From: Pseudorasbora parva
Lineage: Eukaryota > Chordata > Actinopteri > Cypriniformes > Gobionidae
Reading direction: 5' to 3'
Length of the DNA: 64,000 nucleotides
Assembly (NCBI RefSeq): GCF_024679245.1
Contig: NC_090184.1
Span: forward strand, 129,001 to 193,000
The notes under the pieces were generated by a model that was not told the DNA's origin, made no database searches, and saw nothing but the letters and a program-made list of their open reading frames with translations. This document shows positions 1 to 11,243 of this stretch, piece after piece; position 1 is the first letter of the stretch, and the number at the start of each line of letters is the position of its first letter. The position numbers and the translations under genes were made by a program.

Positions 1-600
1 TTTTTAGCTGGTTTGACAGCTGCCAAGACATTAGTACACGTAGCAGTGAGGGACTGAGCAACCAGGGTATAAATAGTCTCTGTGATGTGGAACAGGTGTG
101 TGGTAATCAGTCCCGGAATGTGGGTGCATGGAAATTGTAGTCCGAATGAAACTAGTACTCCGGAGAGTGAGACCTCCGGTGGCCGCTGGTGGAAACCTCA
201 CCGGCGTTTGTGACAGTTGTCTTCGTAATTTTTGTGTGTAAAACATTTCAAACAACAATAAAAAATGGATAAAAAAGACACACTTCAAAATTCTGCTTTC
301 ACTTTGCTTATAGCAAAGGGTTAGGTAGCAGTAAAGTCTTCGGTACATTCAAAATGTCTACATCTGAAGTCATCTTATGTCTATAACAAATAAATACACA
401 CCTACATAGATACACTTGCTATATTTGTTTTCATGGGCTTAATATTACACATTGTATATGTTTAACATACCATAGTTGATTGGTTGTTGTGAAATAGCAG
501 GTGAAGGGCAAATGCCTCACACTGCTTGCGGCTCTGCCTGAAGAAAAGAAAAATGAAGTCAACCAACATTTAATGAACAGAGTACACAATCAAGATCAGG
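1..600. other. No gene recognised
   Basis: AT-rich sequence with no convincing exon, RNA gene or element end. The minus-strand reading at 31-348 has no family resemblance and no supporting splice context. Confidence 0.5.
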
Positions 601-685
601 AATAGGCAAGACAAGGCAAGTTTATTTGTATAGCACATTTCATACCCAATGGAAATTCAAAGTGCTTTACATAGAAATGAATTAA
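601..685. repeat. Dispersed fish repeat, LINE 3'-tail type
   Basis: The stretch 'GGCAAGTTTATTTGTATAGC' followed by 'CACATTTCATACCCA' and 'TCAAAGTGCTTTACATA' is a widespread teleost repeat resembling the 3' end of L2/CR1-type LINEs and SINEs that share their tails. Only this tail is present here. Family assignment is from memory. Confidence 0.6.
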
Positions 686-1827
686 AATAGTGGTAACTGT
701 TAGGGGTTAATAGCTCAGGACCAGTAGTGAAGAAATGAAGACAAAGAGTCAGGATTGCAATTAATTAAACAAAACAATTTTTTAGGAATAGTTTGCAGTT
801 TCAAAAGCAGAAACCAGCTACAGGTCTTATCCACGTCATTACTGCAATGTGGATGGTCCTGATTGGCTCAGAGACAATGCACAGTCATGGTAAATTTCCA
901 CTCATGTCAGTTAATCTGATGCACGTTTCCACTGATGTGTCACTTGTTGACGCTTTCACCCCTGAATTAGACCCGTAGTGACCTTCCAGATCTGGAGCAG
1001 GCGCCAGCTTGCCCAGAACAACATGTCCACCCATCTCTCAGGGTGCCCATTGTACACCATTCTTAACACACATATGTAACATAGAATACTGCGCACATAC
1101 ACAGATCCACAGTATCTCCAAGGTTGGAGCTGTTTAAGCTCCAGTTCTTACCAAAACATACTGATAGCATTTGCTTTCTTTCAGTGAGAGGGACACACAA
1201 TACTCTAGGCAATATTCTTCTTGAGTCTTTAGTGTTTCAGTAAAAGTAAATATAAAAGGAATAAAACATAATAAATTAAATTAAAGACAAATCCATATTT
1301 CATCTCTGGAAGATGGGCTAAGTAAGTAAACCCTGTTACTGCACTCCTGACACGTTAGGGGTGTGCGATACCTCAAAAGTCCAAACACACAACCTTGTTG
1401 CAAGTGTTTAGTGACACATTCCCTTAGTTCACACATCCCTTGGCCAGACCCTCAGTCACTCCTCAGGGACCAAACATACACTTTAGAAAACAAGAAACAT
1501 AAAGCAAAATCATAACTGGATAGAATCATTATAATAATATAGGAAGATAAATATTGATTAAGGTTTTGATTATGAAGTTAATTGGGATATATGTACTATA
1601 TACAGGTATATTGAAGTGGCAGTGGATTTCAGAATTCCCTTTTCTGAACATATGCATGAGAAAAAAGAATACCATGTGTATGAGTTAAAAAAATAAAAAC
1701 AAGGATAATCAAAACAGATAATTATTTTTTATTTATTTTTTATTTAAAAAGTAAATAAAATAAAATGGTCAGATACACAATAGTGGTCTGAAATAAAAAT
1801 AAAACATTCTTCAGTTTACAGTCTACA
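686..1827. other. Non-coding, repeat-derived flank
   Basis: No gene is seen. A short segment at about 975-1021 (around 'CCAGATCTGGAGCAG' and 'CCAGCTTGCCCAGAACAACA') recurs in the same orientation at 41341-41395, so it belongs to a dispersed repeat. At about 1358 'TTAGGGGTGTGCGATA' resembles a hAT-type terminus. Its partner end was not found. Confidence 0.4.
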
Positions 1828-2775
1828 TACATGTCAACCTGATCTCACAGAATTCCGTGAAATGAACACGGACCCTTAACATCAAAATCCGTGGTAGTTT
1901 CACAAAATCACCAAAAATTCTGTGATGGGTCCACGGAAGTGATGCCTATGTAAGTCAATGACAAGCAGCATCCGTGGTCCACTCACGGATTCCCAACACA
2001 CATTTAATTCTTTGCATTTGTAAAAGCAGACATGATTTTATGAATATTTATAGCCTAATTTTATATTTTGGAGCAACTAACTCCACTCCTACCCTAAACC
2101 TACCCACTCTCAATAATATAAAACATGTAACGGGCAAATAAATGTACAGTCACAGGTGTTTATTGCAAAAACGGACCAAAAACAGTGTAAAAGTATTAAC
2201 TCATGTTGCATTCCAAGTCTTCTGAAGTCAGACGATATCTTCATGTGAAGAATAGAGTTGATCTTAATGTTTTAGTTGTTGAAATGATGATCATACCCTT
2301 TGTGAACAGAACACGCACTCATTCATATTTCTTCTCATTCAAATGATACACTCGACTCTTTAGCATGACGGGATTGCTCACGAGACACACGAGAGCAATG
2401 GCATTTAACAATCAAAGCTGACGTAATGACGCAATTGGTCACGAGACATACAGCTAGGAACACACCAAGCCGACGCCGATCAACTAGTGGCGACGAAAGC
2501 AAACTGCTGAGTCGGCTCACGTTGGCTCACGTCGGCAGCGTCTTGGGTCCAAAGCGGTCCAAAGTTGCCCTGACACACCAAGCCGACGCTCGACATCAGA
2601 CGGCCAATAGCGCGTCCGTTCTGCGCCTGCGTTAGAGGAAATACCTTTCCGTCCCAGCTGGTGGCAGTAGTCTGTTTTCGTTATTCGAAGCGGGAAACCG
2701 GAAGAGCTATAAAGATATCAGCTGTCGTTTTCGTTTCCCCACACAGACGGATTCGTGCATTTCAGAACGTTGCAA

Positions 2776-2900
2776 ATGGCATTGCCGTTGTCAGCCCTTG
2801 GTCTTTTACTTGTGGAAGAGGAAAGGTAGAAGTGGACGCGAAAAATACGAGGAACGCTCAATAAATGGGTGAAACCATACCCGAAGTCAAAATGTGAAAC
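2776..2900 (+). pseudogene. Harbinger transposase N-terminus, broken
   Basis: From ATG 2776 the reading is MALPLSALGLLLVEEER, then TAG at 2827-2829, then KWTRKIRGTLNKW and onward. Fish HARBI1-like transposases often begin with a hydrophobic/alanine-leucine run followed by an acidic stretch and 'R..W', which this matches. The stop after residue 17 and the loss of all downstream DDE sequence make it non-functional. The ATG follows a pyrimidine/AG context (TTTCAG at 2761-2766) and could lie just downstream of a splice acceptor. Family call rests on a short match. Confidence 0.5.
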
Positions 2901-3052
2901 CATAGATTATTACACTTGTTCATCAGTGAACCATAACAATAACAGGGCATAGCTCAAACAATACCCTGCAAATTGGCTCATTCAGATGCATTGTGGAAGT
3001 TAATGTGACACAATCTGAACAATCAATGGCCCAAAGGATTGTTAAAATAAAT
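2885..3052. repeat. Direct repeat inside the Harbinger element, copy 1
   Basis: The stretch around 'AACAATAACAGGGCATAGCT' and 'CAATACCCTGCAAATTGGCT' recurs in the same orientation at 5390-5600. A second matched point ('TACCCTG.TAGTTAGAT') lies at 3453-3471 and 5699-5716. A segment of the Harbinger element was therefore duplicated, and the material between the matched ends then diverged. Confidence 0.65.
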
Positions 3053-3468
3053 ATATATGTATGATGCATTCTGTCTGATTTACAGTAAATTATGTTTGTG
3101 TCAATGCTTGGTGCTAGTTCAATGAATTATGACAGAATTTGTATATATTTTTTTCATTGGAAACATGCCTATGGTGACATTTCTTCAAAATGATATCATG
3201 CTGCTTCTTGCACATCACATAACAGCAGTTTGGAAATGAAATCTCCAGTGGCACAGAAATGTTAATAAAAATAATAATGTAACACTAAACCATACACTGA
3301 ACTTAACTGACAGTAACCATGCTAACTATTAGTTTACAGATATTGCACTTTGATAACATTGTATTGTGGAAGTAACACATTATGAAAATATGTCTCTATT
3401 AATTGAAAATCTATTTATTCTTAAATTAAAACATCAATAAAGATGTGTTTATTTACCCTGCTAGTTAG

Positions 3469-4911
3469 ATGTCAAATAGCAAAATGACCTCGAAATCGTT
3501 TATAGTTGATGATTTAACAGTTTTTAAAGACACTTTGAGCTCTCGTAATAAAATTGAAATTAATCCGGTTAATATATTGAGACAGTTGAAGTCCACACCG
3601 CTCAATAAGGCCACAGGTCCAGACGGTATTTGTGGTAGAACATTAAGTCACTGTGCTGAACAGCTCAGTGGAGTTTTCCACTTACTTTATCAGTCTTCCT
3701 TAGATCTAGGACTAGTACCTGATTTGTGGAAAAGTTCAATTATTGTACCAATACCTAAAAAAGCAAATCCGAAATCTTTGAACGATTATCGTCCTATTGC
3801 CTTGACCTCTTTGGTCATGAAGGCCTTGGAAAAAGAGATTAATAAGTTTCTACTGATGATTGCTGGACCGCTACTAGATCAGTTGCAATTTGCATATCGC
3901 GCTGGAAGAGGTGTAGATGATGCAAAGCTGTTTTTGTTAAATACTGTCTGTCGTCACGTGGAAAAAAGTGGGGCCTTTGCGCGGCTTTTGTTTGTGGACT
4001 TCTCGTCTGCATTTAATCTTCTGCAGCCAGTCAGTTTTATTATGATCATGGTATAGTCTCATGGATCATGAGTTTTTTAGCAGATAGGCAACAGAGGGTT
4101 AGGGTTAATGGGGTCTTATCTGATATAGTAAATACCTCTGTAGGCACACCACAGGGTTGTGTACTTTCTCCTATTTTGTTCATACTATATACAAATGATT
4201 GTCAGAGTTCACAAGATAATAGTTATTTGGTGAAATATGCAGATGATACTGTGCTTCTCTCTTTACTTTCACATTCAGATCAGGAATATGGTTCGGTCTT
4301 ATATGATTTTACCTCTTGGTGTAATAGTATGAAATTAGACTTGAATGTATCAAAAACAAAAGAGATGATTATTAATTTTAATAAAAGAGCACTGATGCTT
4401 CAACCGGTGGTCATTAATAATGAACGAGTGGATGTAGTAGAGGAATATAAGTACCTAGGAATGATTTTTGATGACAAGTTGAAGTTTGATCAAAATGTTG
4501 ATGCAATTATCGGAAAGTCACATCAGAGATTGTTTGCACTATGAAAGCTTAATTCTTTTAATGTACAGAGAGGCATTTTCAGGTCTTTTTATAACTCATG
4601 AAAGTATTCTGTCTTTTTCCTTTATTTGTCGGTTTTCATCATTGTCTATTAAGAACAAAAGTTGTCTACAAGGTATTGTCATTATGTACTCAAAAATTAC
4701 GGGAGTTCCCTTACGAAGCCTCACAGTGTACTATGAACAGCAAGTGCTGAGAACGGCACACAAAATAATGGGAGACAGCACACACACGTTGCATTTGGAT
4801 TTTGAGTGGATGCCCCTGGGGCGGCGTTTAAGGACAATTAAATGTTCGACAAATCGTTATAAATTTACTTTTGTCCCTGAGGCGGTTCGTTTATGTAACA
4901 AATTTGGTTGA
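3469..4911 (+). pseudogene. LINE reverse transcriptase, frameshifted
   Basis: Three reading frames are needed. Residues from 3469 contain the RT fingers/palm start with 'NKATGPDGICGR', 'PIPKKANPKSLNDYRPIALT' and 'LLFVDFSSAFN', the first catalytic Asp region. After a shift near 4056, the frame from 4068 gives 'GTPQGCVLSPILF' and 'KYADDTVLLS' (YADD box), then 'LDLNVSKTKEM' and 'EYKYLGM'. After a further shift near 4540 the C-terminal region reads 'GRRLRTIKCSTNRYKFTFVP', typical of Rex1-type LINEs. Without an intact frame it is not functional. It lies inside the Harbinger and outer foldback elements. Confidence 0.8.
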
Positions 4912-5100
4912 TTTATTGATTTATTTATTTTTTTATTATTAGTATTATTATTATGAATTTCTTTTTTTTCTTTCTTTTTTTTTTGTGTTTTTTGAATGAA
5001 TGATTAATGTATATGTGTTGGTGTTAAATGTGAAGCACCATGTGAGCCTAAACTAATTGCCCCAAGGGGATAAATAAAGCTCTAAACAAACAAACAAAAA
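3469..5100 (+). mobile_element. Rex1/Babar-like non-LTR retrotransposon, 5'-truncated
   Basis: The element carries a broken reverse transcriptase (3469-4911), a T-rich 3' UTR, 'CCCCAAGGGGATAAATAAAG' near the 3' end and a short (AAAC)n tail at about 5085-5100. The endonuclease half is absent, as in most LINE copies. Insertion is just after a sequence homologous to 5699-5716, meaning inside the duplicated Harbinger segment. Confidence 0.75.
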
Positions 5101-5389
5101 TAAGGGTTAGAATTCTGCATCATCTTGTGTTTTGTGATCCTTTTTTACATAAAGAACTGTGAATGCAAGTACCCAAAGTCAAAGTTTTTTATTTTCCAAT
5201 GTTCAGTACAATGGGCACAAATAGCTATATAGAGAATAGCTATAAAAGTAGCTATATATGTAGATTCAGCCAAGGGTGTACTGGGCCATAATGAAGCTGG
5301 GCTCCTCACGGGTGCCAATCCAGGTGTCACTGTTGGTACCATCTGAGGGTAAACAGGATTCACTTTCAGACAAAGGTTCCTTAAAGACA

Positions 5390-5600
5390 CAATCAAAATG
5401 TGAACAATGTGATACAAAAGATTCTTACACTTGTTCACCAATAACCCATAACAATAACAGGGCATAGCTAAAACAATACCCTGCAAATTGGCTAAATGGA
5501 TCTATTCAGATGCACATTGTGGAAGTTGATTTGTTGAATTACTTGTAAATAGACCCATCTGAACATTCATTGGCCACTTTACCAAAAGCAAAATGTTCAT
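5390..5600. repeat. Direct repeat inside the Harbinger element, copy 2
   Basis: Homologous to 2885-3052 in the same orientation. On the minus strand, 5395-5280 gives an open stretch 'ESESCLPSDGTNSDTWIG', which may be a C-terminal exon of the MADF gene. That exon is speculative. Confidence 0.55.
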
Positions 5601-5640
5601 TTGTTCAAATGGAAAGAAAAAATAAATAAAATAAATTATA

Positions 5641-5657
5641 CACACACACACACATAC

Positions 5658-5699
<42 letters not shown>
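5641..5699. repeat. (CA/TG)n microsatellite
   Basis: A short CA run is followed by a longer TG run. It lies just past the end of MADF exon 2 and is the source of the poly-Thr/His readings in this interval. Confidence 0.95.
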
Positions 5700-5701
<2 letters not shown>

Positions 5702-6404
5702 CCTGATAGTTAGATTTGAGGTGCACTCCTTCCTTTTTGTGTGAGGTTCTAGAAACTGCAGGTGGGTCTTCTGAGCTCCAGAACTTCCTGAGGGTCCATG
5801 TTTCTTGTAACACATGTGGGTTCGCAATGAATCCCACCGCTTCTTGAGCTCTTTCTCTGAGGGACAAAAACAAAAAACAAAAAAAACATTACGCTGAGTT
5901 ATGTCAGTTTCATGGCTATTGTAATGTTCATTTTTGTTCTACTTTTAACTGGATGTATTCTGGATGACAGCATTCTTTTTTTACAGTCGCTAGAACACAT
6001 TTCTCAATACATTTAGGTCACTTTTGCAAAACTCTCCACACAGTTAGTACAACCGAAATATATGAGGGCTAAACTGTGGATTTATCATTGCTTTTGGACA
6101 TGAAGACATGCATTAAGTGTTTTGATATCTTTAGTGCATTGTGAATGTGAAATTAACTGCTGTGCAAAGATGAAAGTTGCACACAACAATCTAACATGCA
6201 GTTTTTTTAAATATGGACTACTGGAGAAGAAAAAACTATTGCAAAAAAGGAAATCTTACCTGACATGACAAGTTTATTTGCGATCTCACGCCACGGTTCT
6301 GCTTTCGCCACACAGTTGACATAACGTTAACATTTTCCCGTAGTGTGATACTAAGCTGGCCTTTGCTGGATCATGCTGATCAGTTTGTCTTCACTTGCCT
6401 CGGT
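5700..6404 (-). pseudogene. MADF-domain protein of a Harbinger-like element, two exons
   Basis: MADF domains are Myb-related DNA-binding modules; here the gene is probably the element's own accessory protein. Exon 1 (about 6404-6260) reads 'EDKLISMIQQRPA', then 'YHTTGK', then 'AEPWREIANKLVMS', with in-frame stops TAG and TAA. It ends at a GTAAG donor. Exon 2 (5856-5700) starts after a CAG acceptor and reads 'KELKKRWDSLRTHMCYKK', '...SGSSGAQKT' and 'LQFLEPHTKRKE'. The phase fits exactly: the last G of exon 1 and AG of exon 2 make the Glu codon. 'WREIANKL' and 'KKRWDSLR' are hallmark MADF positions. The 403-bp intron is 5857-6259. The two stops in exon 1 mark it as dead. Confidence 0.7.
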
Positions 6405-7427
6405 CTACACAGCCATATATATTAACATGTGTTAACATGTATCGGAATGAGGAATATAATCAAATGAGACGACACCTTTCTTTTACTGTCTATGGAGGAG
6501 ACAGGCGTTCTGTGTTCCCTCTTGACTCTGTCGTTTACTTGCTTCGTCACTTCCGTTTTATTTTCTCGTGCACTGGTTCGGTAGCTGAACAGCAAATCAG
6601 AACGATCATATGTCCCGACTGACTGACATGCGGCGACGCCGATTTAACATGTCGAATCGGCTGAAAAACAGCCGACGAGGACCAACGCCAGCCGACGGCG
6701 TGGAACTGTGTGGAACACACCGAGGAAACTTAGTTGGCCGACGCACAAAAACTGCCCGACGGCCGATCGTCGGCTTGGTGTGTTCCGGCCTTACTACAGC
6801 CAATGCTGTCAAAGCTGACCTGACGTTCTTCCGGCAGCAATATATGAAATGTATTAATCTTTGGCGGATGGACTCGACGTTCTGATCGCTTTTGGGGATT
6901 TTCTAGACACAAATCAATCATTTGGCCACGGAACACTTGTAATATTTGTACTTTCTGAATAAATTGTGCCTGCAGTCGTATCTGCCTGTTATATTCTGTT
7001 TTTTATAGTACACAAATGGGTAGGTTTAGGGAAGGGTTTGAGTTACGCGTTCAAAATGTGTCTAAATAAAAAGAAAATAGATGTAAATAAAATTATGCTG
7101 ACTGAATCAAACTGACGAATAAGGTGTTGGAACAGGGAATCCGTGAGTGGACCACGGATGCTGCTTGTCATTGACTTACATAGGCATCACTTCTGTGGAC
7201 CCATCACGGAATTTTCGGCGATTCCGTGAAAATACCACGGATTTTGAGTTAAGGGTCCGTGTTCATTTCACAGAATTCTTTGAGACCAGGTTGTACATGT
7301 ACCATCTTAATTAGAACACATTAGAACTTAATTTCTTTCTCAAACATCCATTTCAATCACTATTCCTGATATTTATTTATTTTTTTTACTCAAGAACATT
7401 CTTGTTAAACCCATTTTCACTCATCAT

Positions 7428-7454
7428 AGGTGGAAAGTAACTAATTACATTCAT
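7428..7454. repeat. hAT-like terminus abutting the satellite
   Basis: 'GGTGGAAAGTAACTAATTAC' resembles the ends of fish hAT elements. It stops where the 173-bp satellite begins, so the satellite either sits in or has replaced such an element. Confidence 0.35.
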
Positions 7455-10400
7455 ACAACGCGTTTAATTACACGTTAAGTGTTTTTCTCCCATAGAAAAC
7501 CATTATAAGAAAACGCTTAACGTGGCTTAATGCACTAAGACAGTGTTAAAAACACACCAAACTCAGGAAATATCATATTAATGAAGTATACTATGCACAA
7601 AAAATCAGATGAGCCCAGAATATGAACGCAACGCGTTTAATTACACGTTAAGCGTTTTTCTCCCATAGAACACCATTATAAGAAAACGCTTAACGTGGCT
7701 TAATGCACTAAGACAGTGTTAAAAACACACCAAACTCAGGAAATATCATATTAATGAAGTATACTATGCACAAAAAATCAGATGAGCCCAGAATATGAAC
7801 GCAACGCGTTTAATTACACGTTAAGTGTTTTTCTCCCATAGAAAACCATTATAAGAAAACGCTTAACGTGGCTTAATGCACTAAGACAGTGTTAAAAACA
7901 CACCAAACTCAGAAAATATCATATTAATGAAGTATACTATGCCCAAAAAATCAGATGAGCCCAGAATATGAACGCAACGCGTTTAATTACACGTTAAGTG
8001 TTTTTCTCCCATAGAAAACCATTATAAGAAAACGCTTAACGTGGCTTAATGCACTAAGACAGTGTTAAAAACACACCAAACTCAGGAAATATCATATTAA
8101 TGAAGTACACTATGCACAAAAAATCAGATGAGCCCAGAATATGAACGCAACGCGTTTAATTACACGTTAAGTGTTTTTCTCCCATAGAAAACCATTATAA
8201 GAAAACGCTTAACGTGGCTTAATGCACTAAGACAGTGTTAAAAACACACCAAACTCAGGAAATATCATAATAATGAAGTATACTATGCACAAAAAATCAG
8301 ATGAGCCCAGAATATGAACGCAACGCGTTTAATTACAAGTTAAGTGTTTTTCTCCCATAGAAAACCATTATAAGAAAACGCTTAACGTGGCTTAATGCAC
8401 TAAGACAGTGTTAAAAACACACCAAACTCAGGAAATATCATAATAATGAAGTATACTATGCACAAAAAATCAGATGAGCCCAGAATATGAACGCAACGCG
8501 TTTAATTACACGTTAAGTGTTTTTCTCCCATAGAAAACCATTATAAGAAAACGCTTAACGTGGCTTAATGCACTAAGACAGTGTTAAAAACACACCAAAC
8601 TCAGGAAATATCATATTAATGAAGTATACTATGCACAAAAAATCAGATGAGCCCAGAATATGAACGCAACGCGTTTAATTACACGATAAGCGTTTTTCTC
8701 CCATAGAAAACCATTATAAGAAAACGCTTAACGTGGCTTAATGCGGTAAGACAGTGTTAAAAACACACCAAACTCAGGAAATATCATATTAATGAAGTAT
8801 ACTATGCACAAAAAATCAGATGAGCCCAGAATATGAACGCAACGCGTTTAATTACACGTTAAGTGTTTTTCTCCCATAGAAAACCATTATAAGAAAACGC
8901 TTAACGTGGCTTAATGCACTAAGACAGTGTTAAAAACACACCAAACTCAGGAAATATCATATTAATGAAGTATACTATGCACAAAAAATCAGATGAGCCC
9001 AGAATATGAACGCAACGCGTTTAATTACACGTTAAGTGTTTTTCTCCCATAGAAAACCATTATAAGAAAACGCTTAACGTGGCTTAATGCACTAAGACAG
9101 TGTTAAAAACACACCAAACTCAGGAAATATCATATTAATGAAGTACACTATGCACAAAAAATCAGATGAGCCCAGAATATGAACGCAACGCGTTTAATTA
9201 CACGTTAAGTGTTTTTCTCCCATAGAAAACCATTATAAGAAAACGCTTAACGTGGCTTAATGTACTAAGACAGTGTTAAAAACACACCAAACTCAGGAAA
9301 TATCATATTAATGAAGTATACTATGCACAAAAAATCAGATGAGCCCAGAATATGAACGCAACGCGTTTAATTACACGATAAGCGTTTTTCTCCCATAGAA
9401 AACCATTATAAGAAAACGCTTAACGTGGCTTAATGCACTAAGACAGTGTTAAAAACACACCAAACTCAGGAAATATCATATTAATGAAGTATACTATGCA
9501 CAAAAAATCAGATGAGCCCAGAATATGAACGCAACGCGTTTAATTACACGATAAGCGTTTTTCTCCCATAGAAAACCATTATAAGAAAACGCTTAACGTG
9601 GCTTAATCCACTAAGACAGTGTTAAAAACACACCAAACTCAGGAAATATCATATTAATGAAGTATACTATGCACAAAAAATCAGATGAGCCCAGAATATG
9701 AACGCAACGCGTTTAATTACACGATAAGCGTTTTTCTCCCATAGAAAACCATTATAAGAAAACGCTTAACGTGGCTTAATGCACTAAGACAGTGTTAAAA
9801 ACACACCAAACTCAGGAAATATCATATTAATGAAGTATACTATGCACAAAAAATCAGATGAGCCCAGAATATGAACGCAACGCGTTTAATTACAAGTTAA
9901 GTGTTTTTCTCCCATAGAAAACCATTATAAGAAAACGATTAACGTGGCTTAATGCACTAAGACAGTGTTAAAAACACACCAAACTCAGGAAATATCATAT
10001 TAATGAAGTATACTATGCACAAAAAATCAGATGAGCCCAGAATATGAACGCAACGCGTTTAATTACACGTTAAGTGTTTTTCTCCCATAGAAAACCATTA
10101 TAAGAAAACGCTTAACGTGGCTTAATGCACTAAGACAGTGTTAAAAACACACCAAACTCAGGAAATATCATATTAATGAAGTATACTATGCACAAAAAAT
10201 CAGATGAGCCCAGAATATGAACGCAACGCGTTTAATTACACGTTAAGTGTTTTTCTCCCATAGAAAACCATTATAAGAAAACGCTTAACGAGGCTTAATG
10301 CACTAAGACAGTGTTAAAAACACACCAAACTCAGGAAATATCATATTAATGAAGTATACTATGCACAAAAAATCAGATGAGCCCAGAATATGAACGCAAC

Positions 10401-10503
10401 GCGTTTAATTACACGTTAAGTGTTTTTCTCCCATAGAAAACCATTATAAGAAAACGCTTAACGTGGCTTAATGCACTAAGACAGTGTTAAAAACACACCA
10501 AAC
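7455..10503. repeat. 173-bp satellite array, left block (~17.6 copies)
   Basis: Successive GCAACGCGTTTAATT landmarks fall at 7628, 7801 and 7974, so the period is 173 bp. Copies differ by only a few substitutions (for example ACGTTAAGTG/ACGATAAGCG, GTGGCTT/GAGGCTT, CATATTAAT/CATAATAAT). Each unit contains an inverted repeat: 'CACGTTAAG.GTTTT' and 'AAAACGCTTAACGTG' separated by about 24 bp. No ORF of interest lies in the array. High similarity between copies implies recent expansion or conversion. Confidence 0.97.
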
Positions 10504-11212
10504 CAAGGTTATTATAGTTTTGCTTTTTGAAATTAGTTTTTATTTTATTATCGTTTTCAATTTTGCTACAAATTTCAGTTTAGTTTTAGTTAGTTTTACA
10601 AATGGTTTTGCTAGTTTTAGTTTAGTTTTTATTTTGCAAATACATTTCTATTTAGTTTTTATTTATTTAGTTTCAGTTTTAGTTTTAGTAATTATAGTTT
10701 AGCAGAGTTAGCATAATGAAGTGTAGAGACCAAATCAAGGTTTTTAATTTCAGCAAAGTTTAATGTTTGCACAGATTAGAGTTTAATCTTACTAAACATC
10801 CTTAAGTGAAATCACTTGATAAACGAGCATTATTGTTTAAACCCAGGACAGTCTTACAAAACATGCATAAAGTTGGGTCTTCACCTTTGAGCAAAAAAGC
10901 TTGAGTCAAACTATGACCTATGCAAACAACGATCTGGTGATTAAAAATGAAATAAATTATATTTTGATATTAAAAAATTATATTTGATATTTTTGACAAA
11001 GATCCTCTGAGTATCTTAAAGAACAAAATAAATGCAAAGTAAAATATAAAAGTAAAAATTATAAATTCCAGACAAACTCATTCATAACAAAGATGAAATA
11101 TTGTTAAACAATTAAAAGCTTATTTTAATTTCTTCAGTAGAACAATGTAGGCTAGCAGTGTAAGACCACAGCTAAAGTCATCTGAATACAGCCAACACAC
11201 ACTGTTGTGCTC

Positions 11213-11243
<31 letters not shown>

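Larger units (their letters stand above)
2447..6792. mobile_element. PIF/Harbinger-like two-gene element, dead
   Basis: The ends are inverted copies of 'GGAACACACCAAGCCGACG' (near 2452 on +, and ending near 6790 on -). Between them two genes face each other: a transposase start on + (2776) and a MADF-domain gene on - (6404 to 5700). This transposase-plus-DNA-binding-protein arrangement is typical of PIF/Harbinger elements. A second copy of the 'CACACCAAGCCGACG' motif at 2573 leaves the exact left end uncertain, and no clean 3-bp TWA duplication was found. The catalytic part of the transposase is missing, and a LINE fills the middle. Confidence 0.6.
1835..7293. mobile_element. Foldback DNA element with long inverted ends, host to nested insertions
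   Basis: The left end starts CAACCTGATCTCA and the right end finishes TGAGACCAGGTTG, 12 of 13 complementary. Complementarity continues with some mismatches for about 160 bp (1835-2000 against 7130-7293). The flanks carry an identical 7-bp duplication TACATGT at 1828-1834 and 7294-7300. No transposase can be assigned to this outer element, because the interior is taken up by a Harbinger-like element and a LINE. A small element at 63540-63805 has related termini (CAACATGATCTCA). Dada elements make 6-7 bp duplications and would fit, but the superfamily is not established. Confidence 0.7.

Noticed and set aside
5145..5873. Separate genes on the minus strand at 5145-5486 and 5502-5873
   Set aside because: The MADF frame differs from the longest ORF at 5502-5873. 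The 5145-5486 reading has no domain and overlaps a duplicated element segment.
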